Positions 1 to 7,036 of a stretch of 14,271 bases of DNA are shown piece by piece. The notes below the pieces were generated by a model that was not told the DNA's origin, ran no database searches, and worked only from the letters and a program-made list of their open reading frames with translations. Source of the DNA: Methylibium sp964622685 (GTDB lineage: Bacteria > Pseudomonadota > Gammaproteobacteria > Burkholderiales > Burkholderiaceae_C); the NCBI GenBank assembly GCA_964622685.1, contig CAZUUU010000072.1, forward strand, positions 1-14,271. The letters are read 5' to 3'. Each line of letters opens with the position of its first letter. Position 1 is the first letter of the stretch. The position numbers and the translations under genes are program-made.

Positions 1-1120
1 CTCGATCGCCAACCTGACCGCCTCGATCATCGGCAACGTGTTCGGCTTCAAGGCGGTGAAGGCGCTGCGGCTCGAGGACATGCGCATCCCGGTCGCCTAC
101 CTCAAGACCTTTCCCGGCCCGGCCACCGGCATCGTCGTCGAGCGCGAACGGCTCGACAAGTTCGGCCGCCCGCTGCTGGGTGCGACCACCAAGCCCAAGC
201 TCGGCCTGTCGGGCCGCAACTACGGCCGCGTCGTCTACGAAGGGCTCAAGGGCGGCCTGGACTTCATGAAGGACGACGAGAACATCAACTCGCAACCCTT
301 CATGCACTGGCGCGACCGCTTCCTGTATTGCATGGAGGCGGTCAACAAGGCGAGCGCGGCCAGCGGCGAAGTCAAGGGCCACTACCTGAACGTGACCGCC
401 GGCACGATGGAGGAGATGTACGAGCGTGCCGAGTTCGCGAAGTCGCTGGGCAGCGTGATCATCATGATCGACCTGGTGATCGGCTACACCGCGATCCAGT
501 CGATGGCGCACTGGGCGCGCAAGAACGACATGATCCTGCACCTGCACCGCGCCGGGAACAGCACCTACTCGCGCCAGAAGAACCACGGCATGAACTTCCG
601 CGTCATCTGCAAGTGGATGCGCATGGCCGGCGTCGACCACATCCACGCCGGCACCGTGGTCGGCAAGCTCGAGGGCGACCCGCTGATGATCCGCGGCTTC
701 TACGACACGCTGCGCGAGACGCGCACCGCGCAGTCGCTCGAGCACGGCCTGTTCTTCGACCAGGAATGGGCCTCGCTCAAGAAGGTGATGCCGGTGGCGT
801 CCGGCGGCATCCATGCCGGCCAGATGCACCAGCTGCTGACCTACCTGGGCGAGGACGTGGTGCTGCAGTTCGGCGGCGGCACCATCGGCCACCCGCAGGG
901 CATCCAGGCCGGCGCGACCGCCAACCGCGTCGCGCTCGAGGCCATGGTGCTGGCACGCAACGAGGGCCGCGACATCTGGAACGAGGGCCCGCAGATCCTG
1001 CAGGAGGCGGCCCGGTGGTGTTCGCCGCTGAAGGCCGCAATCGACACCTGGGGCGAGATCAGCTTCAACTACGAGTCGACCGACACCGCCGACTTCGTGC
1101 CCACGGCGACCGCCGCCTGA
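1..1120 (+). CDS. cbbL: RuBisCO large subunit, red-type form I (5' end outside window)
   Basis: Catalytic large subunit of ribulose-1,5-bisphosphate carboxylase/oxygenase, which adds CO2 to RuBP to give two 3-phosphoglycerates. The reading frame is open from base 2 and gives about 372 residues; roughly the first 115 of a usual ~486 lie upstream. Seen: the active-site motif TTKPKLGLS; the carbamylated-lysine motif GLDFMKDDEN, with the Lys and the Mg-binding Asp/Glu; HLHRAG, HIHAG and the loop-6 stretch VVGKLEGD; and the phosphate-binding stretches SGGIHAG and FGGGTIGHP. All catalytic residues visible in this part are present. The sequence pattern and the linked cbbX place it in the red-like form IC/ID group, known from autotrophic proteobacteria. 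The gene is first of the visible operon, 14 nt before cbbS. Its promoter and any CbbR-binding site are outside the window. Confidence 0.98.
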   Translation, partial: SIANLTASIIGNVFGFKAVKALRLEDMRIPVAYLKTFPGPATGIVVERERLDKFGRPLLGATTKPKLGLSGRNYGRVVYEGLKGGLDFMKDDENINSQPFMHWRDRFLYCMEAVNKASAASGEVKGHYLNVTAGTMEEMYERAEFAKSLGSVIIMIDLVIGYTAIQSMAHWARKNDMILHLHRAGNSTYSRQKNHGMNFRVICKWMRMAGVDHIHAGTVVGKLEGDPLMIRGFYDTLRETRTAQSLEHGLFFDQEWASLKKVMPVASGGIHAGQMHQLLTYLGEDVVLQFGGGTIGHPQGIQAGATANRVALEAMVLARNEGRDIWNEGPQILQEAARWCSPLKAAIDTWGEISFNYESTDTADFVPTATAA

Positions 1121-1134
1121 GAGGAGAGTCCACC

Positions 1135-1569
1135 ATGATGACCAACCACGGCGCCCGTCTCACCCAGGGCCAGTTCTCCTACCTGCCCGACCTCAGCGAC
1201 GCGCAGATCACGAGGCAGATCGAGTACGCGCTGAAGAACAACTGGGCGGTGAGCGTCGAGTACACCGACGATCCGCACCCGCGCAACACCTACTGGGAGA
1301 TGTACGGCAACCCGATGTTCGACCTCAAGGACCCCGCGGGCATCCTGATGGAGATCAACGCCTGCCGCCAGACCTTCCCGGACCACTACGTGCGCGTCAC
1401 CGCCTTCGACTCGACCCAGGGCTGGGAGACGCCGCGCATGTCCTACCTGGTCAACCGGCCGAAGAAGGAGCCGGGCTTCGGGCTCGCGCGCACCGAGGTC
1501 GAGGGCCGCCAGATCCGCTACCGCATCTCGTCCTACGCCACCGACAAGCCCGAAGGCGAGCGCTACTAG
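1135..1569 (+). CDS. cbbS: RuBisCO small subunit, red-type
   Basis: Small subunit of the L8S8 RuBisCO. The gene starts 14 nt after cbbL behind a GAGGAG ribosome binding site at 1121-1126. Two adjacent ATG codons (1135 and 1138) can serve as start; the first gives 144 residues and the second 143. Seen: the family stretch LTQGQFSYLPDLSD near the N-terminus, then NNWAVSVEY, NTYWEMYGNPMFD and the C-terminal stretch FGLARTEVEGRQIRYRISSY. The last of these is the C-terminal extension that in red-type small subunits forms a beta-hairpin lining the central pore of the holoenzyme. Length is typical of the red type (about 130-145). Pairing with cbbL and cbbX is the standard arrangement. Confidence 0.98.
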   Translation: MMTNHGARLTQGQFSYLPDLSDAQITRQIEYALKNNWAVSVEYTDDPHPRNTYWEMYGNPMFDLKDPAGILMEINACRQTFPDHYVRVTAFDSTQGWETPRMSYLVNRPKKEPGFGLARTEVEGRQIRYRISSYATDKPEGERY

Positions 1570-1577
1570 GCCCCTCG

Positions 1578-2468
1578 ATGTCCGCACTGCCCACGCCGCC
1601 GCCCACGCGCACCGTCGCCGAGGTCCTGGCCGAGAGCCAGGTCGAGGCCGTGCTCGACGAGCTCGACCGCGACCTGATCGGGCTCGTGCCGGTGAAGCAG
1701 CGCATCCGCGACATCGCCGCGCTGCTGGTGATCGACAAGCTGCGTGCCGGGCTCGGGCTGGCGGCGCAGGCGCCTTCGCTGCACATGAGCTTCACCGGCA
1801 ACCCCGGCACCGGCAAGACCACGGTGGCGCTGCGCATGGCCGAGATCCTTCATCGCCTGGGCTACGTGCGCAAGGGCCACCTCGTCGCGGTGACGCGCGA
1901 CGACCTGGTCGGCCAGTACATCGGCCACACCGCGCCCAAGACCAAGGAGATCCTGAAGAAGGCGATGGGCGGCGTGCTGTTCATCGACGAGGCCTACTAC
2001 CTCTACCGACCCGAGAACGAGCGCGACTACGGCCAGGAGGCCATCGAGATCCTGCTGCAGGTGATGGAGAACCAGCGCGACGACCTGGTCGTGATCCTGG
2101 CCGGCTACAAGGACCGGATGGACACCTTCTTCAGGTCCAATCCGGGCATGAGCTCGCGCGTCGCCCACCACCTGGACTTCCCCGACTACAGCGAAGGCGA
2201 GCTGATGGGCATCGCCGAGCTGATGCTGCAGTCGACGCACTACCGTTTCAGCGACGACGCCCAGGCGGCCTTCGGCGAGTACCTGCAGCTGCGCCTGGCC
2301 CAGCCGCACTTCGCCAACGCTCGCAGCGTGCGCAACGCGCTCGACCGCGCGCGGCTGCGGCAGGCCTCGCGGCTGTTCGCCGAGCGCGATCGCGAGTTGT
2401 CGCGCGACGATCTCACCACGCTGACCGCGGCCGACATCCGCGGCAGCCGACTCTTCCATAACACCTAG
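1578..2468 (+). CDS. cbbX: Red-type RuBisCO activase, AAA+ ATPase
   Basis: AAA+ hexameric ATPase that removes inhibitory sugar phosphates from the RuBisCO active site by pulling on the large-subunit C-terminal tail (established for the CbbX family). The 296-residue length is normal for the family. Seen: Walker A GNPGTGKTT at residues 74-82, pore-loop YIGH at 114-117, Walker B VLFIDEA at 133-139 with Asp137 and Glu138, a sensor-1-like strand VVILAGYKD at 171-179, a probable arginine finger in SSRVAHH (Arg194), and a sensor-2 helix around 246-264 (NARSVRNALDRARLRQ). No functional residue looks altered. The ATG lies 8 nt after the cbbS stop and has only a weak ribosome binding site, so it probably depends on coupling to cbbS. 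As in most red-type operons it directly follows cbbS. Confidence 0.97.
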   Translation: MSALPTPPPTRTVAEVLAESQVEAVLDELDRDLIGLVPVKQRIRDIAALLVIDKLRAGLGLAAQAPSLHMSFTGNPGTGKTTVALRMAEILHRLGYVRKGHLVAVTRDDLVGQYIGHTAPKTKEILKKAMGGVLFIDEAYYLYRPENERDYGQEAIEILLQVMENQRDDLVVILAGYKDRMDTFFRSNPGMSSRVAHHLDFPDYSEGELMGIAELMLQSTHYRFSDDAQAAFGEYLQLRLAQPHFANARSVRNALDRARLRQASRLFAERDRELSRDDLTTLTAADIRGSRLFHNT

Positions 2469-2488
2469 ATTCCTTCCGGAGCGCGCTC

Positions 2489-3523
2489 ATGACCACCCCG
2501 ACCGACCTCGAGCAATGGCTCGTCTCGCATCCCCCGGCGGTCGCCGACGTGGTGCGCCATGTCGCGCGGGCCTGCGTGCAGGTGTCGCGGCTGGTCGCGC
2601 GCGGCACGCTGAGCGCCGCCACCGCCGAGGCCGGCGCGGCGTCGCGGGTCGGCCTGGCCGACCGCGGCTTCGCGCGCGCGCTGGCCGACTGCCCCCAGGT
2701 CGCCGGCTGGGTGAGCGAGCTGCAGGAAGAGGTGCACGTCTCGCCCGAGTTCGGCAGCACGGCGGCCTACCTCGTCGCCTACGACGCGCTCGACCGGATC
2801 GTGAACGACGACGCCAACATCGCGGCCGGCAGCGTGTTCTCGGTGCTGCCGCACCTGTTCCGCGGCACACCGGCCAGCGCGGCCGCCTTCATGCAGCCGG
2901 GACGCCGCCAGGTGGCGGCCGGCTACGCGATCTACGGCCCGGCGACGCAACTGGTGCTGAGCCTCGGCGACGGTGTCCAGGTCTTCACGCTGGACCCGGA
3001 CCGGCGCTCGGAGGCCGGCCGCTGGATCCTCACCGGCGAGGCGGTCCAGGTGCCGAAGGCCGGCACCGAGTTCGCGATCGACGCGTCGAACCAGCGCTTC
3101 TGGGAGAAGCCGGTGCAGCGCTACGTCGCCGAGTGCGTGGCCGGCCAGGGCGGTCCGCGCGGCCGCGACTTCAGCATGCACTGGCTCGGCAGCCTGGTCG
3201 GCGAGATGCACCGCGTGCTGACGCGCGGCGGCGTCTACCTGCAGCCGCGCGACAGCAGGGAGCCCTACCGCCCCGGCCACCTGTGCCTGCTGCACGAGGC
3301 GGCGCCGCTGGCCTGGCTGATGGAGCGCGCCGGCGCGGCGGCCTCGAACGGCACGACCGCCATCGTCGACCTGGTGCCCGACGCGCTGCACCAGAAGGTG
3401 CCGCTGATCCTGGGCTCGCGCGACGAGGTCGAGCGTATCGTCGGCTATCACGCCGACCCGAGCGAGAACGTGTCCTGGCAGTTGTTCAAGACGCGCTCCC
3501 TGTTCATTCAGCCCAACGTCTGA
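2489..3523 (+). CDS. Fructose-1,6-bisphosphatase family protein with degenerate active site (cbbF position)
   Basis: The 344-residue product aligns along its length with class I FBPase: AFMQPGRRQVAAGYAIYGP at 133-151, VQVFTLDP, GPRGRDFSM at 222-230, HRVLTRGGVY, a PDALHQKVPLILGS end and a Calvin-type C-terminal tail. In this operon position one expects CbbF, which dephosphorylates fructose-1,6- and often sedoheptulose-1,7-bisphosphate. However, the metal-site signature DPLDGSSNID reads DALDRIVNDD (99-108). The upstream motif GExQxKLD is unrecognisable (about 47-55), SEE reads SEL (76-78), and several sugar-phosphate ligands are replaced (His231, Gln252, His264). Asp99, Asp102 and Glu270 remain. 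The alignment is gapless around the signature, so this is substitution, not a frameshift. Start ATG has GGAG at 2478-2481, 7 nt upstream. It may be inactive, regulatory or altered in substrate; membership of the fold is secure, activity is not. Confidence 0.85.
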   Translation: MTTPTDLEQWLVSHPPAVADVVRHVARACVQVSRLVARGTLSAATAEAGAASRVGLADRGFARALADCPQVAGWVSELQEEVHVSPEFGSTAAYLVAYDALDRIVNDDANIAAGSVFSVLPHLFRGTPASAAAFMQPGRRQVAAGYAIYGPATQLVLSLGDGVQVFTLDPDRRSEAGRWILTGEAVQVPKAGTEFAIDASNQRFWEKPVQRYVAECVAGQGGPRGRDFSMHWLGSLVGEMHRVLTRGGVYLQPRDSREPYRPGHLCLLHEAAPLAWLMERAGAAASNGTTAIVDLVPDALHQKVPLILGSRDEVERIVGYHADPSENVSWQLFKTRSLFIQPNV

Positions 3524-3532
3524 CGGTGCGTG

Positions 3533-4408
3533 ATGTCGAGGAAGCACCCGATCATCGCGGTCACCGGCTCCAGTGGCGCCGGTACGACCACCGTCAAGCG
3601 CGTGTTCGAGAACATCTTCCGGCGCGAGGGCATCCGCGCGGCCGTGATCGAGGGCGACGCCTTCCATCGCTATCCGCGCAAGGAGATGAAGGAGCTGATC
3701 GCCGCCGGCGACCGCGAGGGACGCGCGGTCAGCCATTTCGGGCCCGACACGAACGAGTGGGAACAGCTCTACGCGCAGTTCCTCGCCTACGGCCAGCACG
3801 GCCGCTGCAAGACGCGGCTCTACCTGCACAGCGACGAGGAGGCCGAACCCTACGGGCAGGAGCCGGGCACCTTCACCGCGTGGACCGACACGCCCGCCGA
3901 CACCGACCTGCTGTTCTACGAGGGCCTGCACGGTTGCGTGAAGCACGACGGCGTCGACCTGCCGAAGCTGGCCGACCTGAAGCTCGGGGTCGTGCCCATC
4001 ATCAACCTCGAGTGGATCCAGAAGATCCACCGCGACACGCGCGACCGCGGCTACTCGAAGGAAGCGGTGCAGGACACCATCCTGCGCCGCATGCACGACT
4101 ACATCCACCACATCGTTCCGCAGTTCGGCGAGACCGACATCAACTTCCAGCGCGTGCCGGTGGTCGACACCAGCAACCCCTTCATGGCGCGCGACATCCC
4201 CACCGCCGGCGAGAGCATGACGGTGATCCGCTTCAAGAACCCGCGCGGCATCGACTTCCCCTACCTGCTGTCGATGATCGGCGAGTCCTTCATGAGCCGC
4301 GCCAACACCATCGTCGTGCCGGGCGGCAAGATGGACCTCGCGATGCAGCTGATCCTGACGCCGATGATCCTGCGGCTGATGGAGATCCGTCGGGCGCAGC
4401 TGCAATGA
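3533..4408 (+). CDS. cbbP: Phosphoribulokinase
   Basis: Phosphorylates ribulose-5-phosphate with ATP to make RuBP, the RuBisCO substrate; one of the two enzymes unique to the Calvin cycle. The 291 residues from the ATG match the length of proteobacterial class I PRK. Seen: P-loop GSSGAGTTT at residues 12-20, IEGDAFHRYPR with the catalytic-base candidate Asp42, HFGPDTNEW at 68-76, Walker-B-like LLFYEGLHG at 126-134, and the substrate-binding helix EWIQKIHRDTRDRGYS at 160-175. The start is chosen at ATG 3533; a GTG directly before it (3530) would add one residue. It begins 9 nt after the FBPase-like gene. Its last codons overlap cbbZ in an ATGA junction, implying translational coupling. Confidence 0.97.
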   Translation: MSRKHPIIAVTGSSGAGTTTVKRVFENIFRREGIRAAVIEGDAFHRYPRKEMKELIAAGDREGRAVSHFGPDTNEWEQLYAQFLAYGQHGRCKTRLYLHSDEEAEPYGQEPGTFTAWTDTPADTDLLFYEGLHGCVKHDGVDLPKLADLKLGVVPIINLEWIQKIHRDTRDRGYSKEAVQDTILRRMHDYIHHIVPQFGETDINFQRVPVVDTSNPFMARDIPTAGESMTVIRFKNPRGIDFPYLLSMIGESFMSRANTIVVPGGKMDLAMQLILTPMILRLMEIRRAQLQ

Positions 4409-5094
4409 GCGCGGCGGTACTGAGGCTGGTCAGCTTCGACCTCGACGGCACACTGGTCGATACCGCCGGCGAGATCGCCGAGGCGGTGCACCGGACCTTC
4501 GACGACGTCGGCCTGCAGCGGCGTCCGCAGGACGAGATCACGCGCCTGATCGGCAAGGGCACGCGCGAACTGCTGCTGCGGCTGCTGGCGCGCATCACGG
4601 CCGAGCAGCCGGCGCTGGCCGCGACGCTGGACACCGACGCGGTCCTGCACCGCTTCGAGCACCACTACGCCGAGACCGCGGGCCGCATGGGCCAGCCCTT
4701 CGACGGCTGCGTCGCGACGCTGGAGACGCTGCGCGCCCAGGGCCTGCGCCTCGCCTGCGTCACCAACAAGGAACAGCGCCACGCCGAGCGGGTGCTGGGC
4801 GCGACCGGGCTGGCAGGCTACTTCGAGCTGCTGGTCGGCGGGGACACGCTGCCCTTCAAGAAGCCCGATGCGCGAGTGTTCGCGCACGTGCTCGGCCACT
4901 TCGGCGTCAGCGCCGGCGAGGCCGTGCATGTCGGCGACTCGGCGATCGACGTCGAGACGGCCCGCAATGCCGGCGTGCCGGCCTGGGTGCTGCCGCACGG
5001 CTACAACGCCGGCGTGCCGATCGCCGAGGCCGGGCCGGACCGGCTGTTCGCCGACCTGCCGGCCGTGGCGGCCCATGTGTCGGCCATGCGCTGA
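4405..5094 (+). CDS. cbbZ: Phosphoglycolate phosphatase, HAD superfamily
   Basis: Hydrolyses 2-phosphoglycolate, the toxic product of the RuBisCO oxygenase reaction, to glycolate (Gph/CbbZ family). The 229-residue protein carries the HAD motifs in order: FDLDGT at 11-16 (nucleophile Asp12, acid/base Asp14), motif II VTNK at 119-122, motif III FKKPD at 151-155 and motif IV GDSAID at 177-182. The cap domain lies between about residues 20 and 95. Its ATG overlaps the cbbP stop by 4 nt, so it is translated as part of the cbb operon. Placement after cbbP and the Gph-like motif spacing favour phosphoglycolate over other HAD substrates, but the exact substrate is inferred from family and context. 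Confidence 0.92.
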   Translation: MSAAVLRLVSFDLDGTLVDTAGEIAEAVHRTFDDVGLQRRPQDEITRLIGKGTRELLLRLLARITAEQPALAATLDTDAVLHRFEHHYAETAGRMGQPFDGCVATLETLRAQGLRLACVTNKEQRHAERVLGATGLAGYFELLVGGDTLPFKKPDARVFAHVLGHFGVSAGEAVHVGDSAIDVETARNAGVPAWVLPHGYNAGVPIAEAGPDRLFADLPAVAAHVSAMR

Positions 5095-5109
5095 GTGACG
5101 CCCGGGGCG

Positions 5110-5115
5110 AAGGAG
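5110..5115 (+). promoter_or_regulatory. Ribosome binding site deciding the cbbY start
   Basis: AAGGAG sits 6 nt before ATG 5122. It supports that start over the in-frame GTG at 5095, which would add nine residues that do not match the HAD N-terminus and which has no such site. Confidence 0.75.
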
Positions 5116-5121
5116 AACGCA

Positions 5122-5895
5122 ATGCTGGCTGCGCTGATCTGGGACGTCGACGGCACCTTCGCCGAAACCGAGCGCGACGGCCACCGCATCGCCTTCAACG
5201 AGGCCTTCGAGGCGCTGGGCCTGGCCTGGCGCTGGGACGTGCCGCGCTACGCCGAGCTGCTGCGCGTGACGGGCGGGCGCGAGCGCCTGCTGCACGACAT
5301 GGCCTCGCAGCCCGACGCCCCGGCGGACCCCGCCGAGCGCGCCGCGCTGGCCGCGGCCCTGCACGCCGAGAAGAACCGCCGCTACGCGCTGATCGCCGAG
5401 AGCGGCCGCATCCCGCTGCGCCCCGGCGTGGCGCGGCTGATGCGCGAGGCCACGGCCGCGGGCCTGCAGCACGCGATCGCGACCACCACCTCGCGCGCCA
5501 ATCTGGAAGCATTGATGCGTCATCACTTCGGCGCCGTCTGGCCGAGCCTCTTCGCCACGGTGGTCTGCGGCGAGGACGCGCCGGTCAAGAAGCCCGACCC
5601 GCAGGTCTACCGGATGGCGCTCGACCGCCTGTCGCTCGACCCCGAGGAAGCGCTGGCGATCGAGGATTCGCCCAACGGCCTGGCGGCGGCCTCGGCCGCC
5701 GGCCTGGCGACGCTGGTGACGCGCAGCCTCAACTTCGCGGGCCAGCCCTTCGAGAGCGCGCTGGCGGTCTGCGACGACCTCGACAGCCCGGCGATGCCGT
5801 CGTCGCGCCTGCTCGGCGCGCGGTCGGCACGCGTCGACGTGGCGCAACTGGGCGTCTGGCACGGCGCCTGGTGGCGCGAGCGGCTCGCAGCCTGA
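5122..5895 (+). CDS. cbbY: CbbY-type HAD phosphatase (xylulose-1,5-bisphosphate phosphatase)
   Basis: HAD-superfamily phosphatase of the CbbY group. Characterised members convert xylulose-1,5-bisphosphate, a misfire product and inhibitor of RuBisCO, to xylulose-5-phosphate, working alongside CbbX. The 257-residue protein shows WDVDGT at 7-12 (nucleophile Asp8, Asp10), a helical cap domain, motif II ATTTSRANLEAL around 120-131, VKKPDPQVY at 155-163 and IEDSPNGLAAA at 180-190. The phrase DVDGTFAETERDGHR near the N-terminus is typical of CbbY. The start is set by AAGGAG at 5110-5115. The gene begins 27 nt after cbbZ, the largest gap in the operon, and ends inside a long stem-loop, so it is probably the last gene of the transcript. 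Substrate is assigned from family and context. Confidence 0.93.
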   Translation: MLAALIWDVDGTFAETERDGHRIAFNEAFEALGLAWRWDVPRYAELLRVTGGRERLLHDMASQPDAPADPAERAALAAALHAEKNRRYALIAESGRIPLRPGVARLMREATAAGLQHAIATTTSRANLEALMRHHFGAVWPSLFATVVCGEDAPVKKPDPQVYRMALDRLSLDPEEALAIEDSPNGLAAASAAGLATLVTRSLNFAGQPFESALAVCDDLDSPAMPSSRLLGARSARVDVAQLGVWHGAWWRERLAA

Positions 5896-5929
5896 GGCAC
5901 GCCGCGAGCCTCGCGGGCCTGCCTCAGGC
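5890..5929. terminator. Stem-loop between convergent genes, probable two-way terminator
   Basis: A perfect 10-bp inverted repeat, GCCTGAGGCA (5890-5899) and TGCCTCAGGC (5920-5929), encloses a second hairpin, CCGCGA (5902-5907) with TCGCGG (5911-5916). It spans the stop codon of cbbY on the + strand and of the yeeE-like gene on the - strand. There is no T-run after either arm, so it is not a classical intrinsic terminator. Its position and symmetry suggest a transcript end or 3' stabiliser for both operons. Confidence 0.6.
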
Positions 5930-7036
5930 CTCGCGCTCGATGGCCCAGGCCTGGTAGCGCAGCGCGGCGACGGCCCCGGCCACGATGCCGGCCACCGCGA
6001 TCATCGAGCCGACCGACAGCAGCGACAGCCCGCTGACGCCATGGCCGATCGAGCAGCCGAGCGCCGTCACGCCGCCCACGCCCATCAGGGCCGCGCCGAT
6101 CAGGTTCTGCGCGGTGTCGCGGGCGTCGCGAAAGCCTTCCCAGCGGAACTCGCGGCGCCACAGCGCCGTCGCGCCGGCGCCGAGCAGCGTGCCCAGCGCG
6201 CTGGCGACGCCGAAGCTCAGGACCGTGCCGCGGTCGGTCCACAGCGTCAGCAGGTCCAGGGCATGCGCGGTCGGGGCGACGAAGCTCAGCGCCTCGGGCC
6301 GGCGCGAGGCGGTGCCCAGCCAGGCCGGCTCCAGGGTCTCGGGATGCTCGGCGAGGTGGCCGAGGTGGCCGGTGACCAGCCAGGCCAGCATCACCACGGC
6401 GCCGACGAGCAGGCCGCCGGCCAGCATCGCCGGCTGCAGGAAGTCGCGGCCGCGGCGCAGCCACCACAGCAGCGGCACGGCCAGCGCGACGCACAGGCCC
6501 AGCCGCAGCGCAGCGGTATCCACGGCGGCGACGCGGCCCAGCCACGACGGCAGGTCCTGCGGACCGGCCAGCAGCAGGCCGACCGAGTCCAGCCACTCGG
6601 CGCGCGGGATCGCGAAGGCACCGCGCAGCGTCATCTGCGCCGCTAGGCCGATCACCAGCAGGACGATCAGCGCCTTCAGGCTGCCTGCGCCGGTGCGCAC
6701 CAGCGCGCGCGACGGGCAGCCCGAGGCCAGCACCATGCCGAAGCCGAACAGCAAGCCGCCGAGCGCATGCGACAGCCAGGGCAGGCGCCGGCCGGTGTAG
6801 ATCGATGAGGACAGGTCCACCCCCGCCAGGCCGATCGCGGCCTGCGTGCCCAGCAGCGCGACCAGCACGGCCCAGACCCACAAGCGCAGGCGCGTCGCGT
6901 CGCCGAAGTTGACGAGGTCGGCGATCGCGCCCATGGTGCAGAAGCGCGTGACTTGCGCCGTCGCGCCGAAGACGAGGCCGAGCGCGAAGCCGCCCAGCAG
7001 CACGAGCTGCGTCAGTTGGGCAGGGGTTGGGTCCAC
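5924..7036 (-). CDS. YeeE/YedE family membrane transporter (probable thiosulfate/sulfur importer)
   Basis: Polytopic inner-membrane protein of 370 residues with about nine hydrophobic helices. It carries family cysteine motifs: RFCTMGAI near the N-terminus (Cys33), ASGCPSRALVR at 105-114 (Cys107) and ALGCSIGHGVSGL at 326-338 (Cys328). The two internal halves are similar in layout (G-C-P/S motif after a helix), as in the pseudo-symmetric TsuA fold. Characterised YeeE/TsuA proteins import thiosulfate, passing it along cysteines; others in the family take up other sulfur or selenium compounds, so the substrate here is inferred. The start used is GTG at 7036, without a clear ribosome binding site; an in-frame GTG at Val12 is possible. 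It converges on cbbY and is divergent from the gene at 7190. Confidence 0.88.
   Translation of the reverse strand: MDPTPAQLTQLVLLGGFALGLVFGATAQVTRFCTMGAIADLVNFGDATRLRLWVWAVLVALLGTQAAIGLAGVDLSSSIYTGRRLPWLSHALGGLLFGFGMVLASGCPSRALVRTGAGSLKALIVLLVIGLAAQMTLRGAFAIPRAEWLDSVGLLLAGPQDLPSWLGRVAAVDTAALRLGLCVALAVPLLWWLRRGRDFLQPAMLAGGLLVGAVVMLAWLVTGHLGHLAEHPETLEPAWLGTASRRPEALSFVAPTAHALDLLTLWTDRGTVLSFGVASALGTLLGAGATALWRREFRWEGFRDARDTAQNLIGAALMGVGGVTALGCSIGHGVSGLSLLSVGSMIAVAGIVAGAVAALRYQAWAIEREA

Noticed and set aside
2489..3523. A frameshift or sequencing error as the reason for the lost FBPase motifs
   Set aside because: The stretch before, within and after the altered motif aligns to the family without gaps in one frame, so point substitutions explain it better than a shifted frame.
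2465..4405. A 646-codon minus-strand open frame opposite the FBPase-like and cbbP genes
   Set aside because: It is rich in Val, Asp, His, Arg and Gln with no recognisable domain, and lies opposite well-supported genes. Long antisense frames are expected in GC-rich DNA with strong third-position bias.
4261..5862. A 533-codon minus-strand frame opposite cbbZ and cbbY
   Set aside because: Low-complexity composition without motifs; fully explained as a shadow of the two HAD phosphatase genes.
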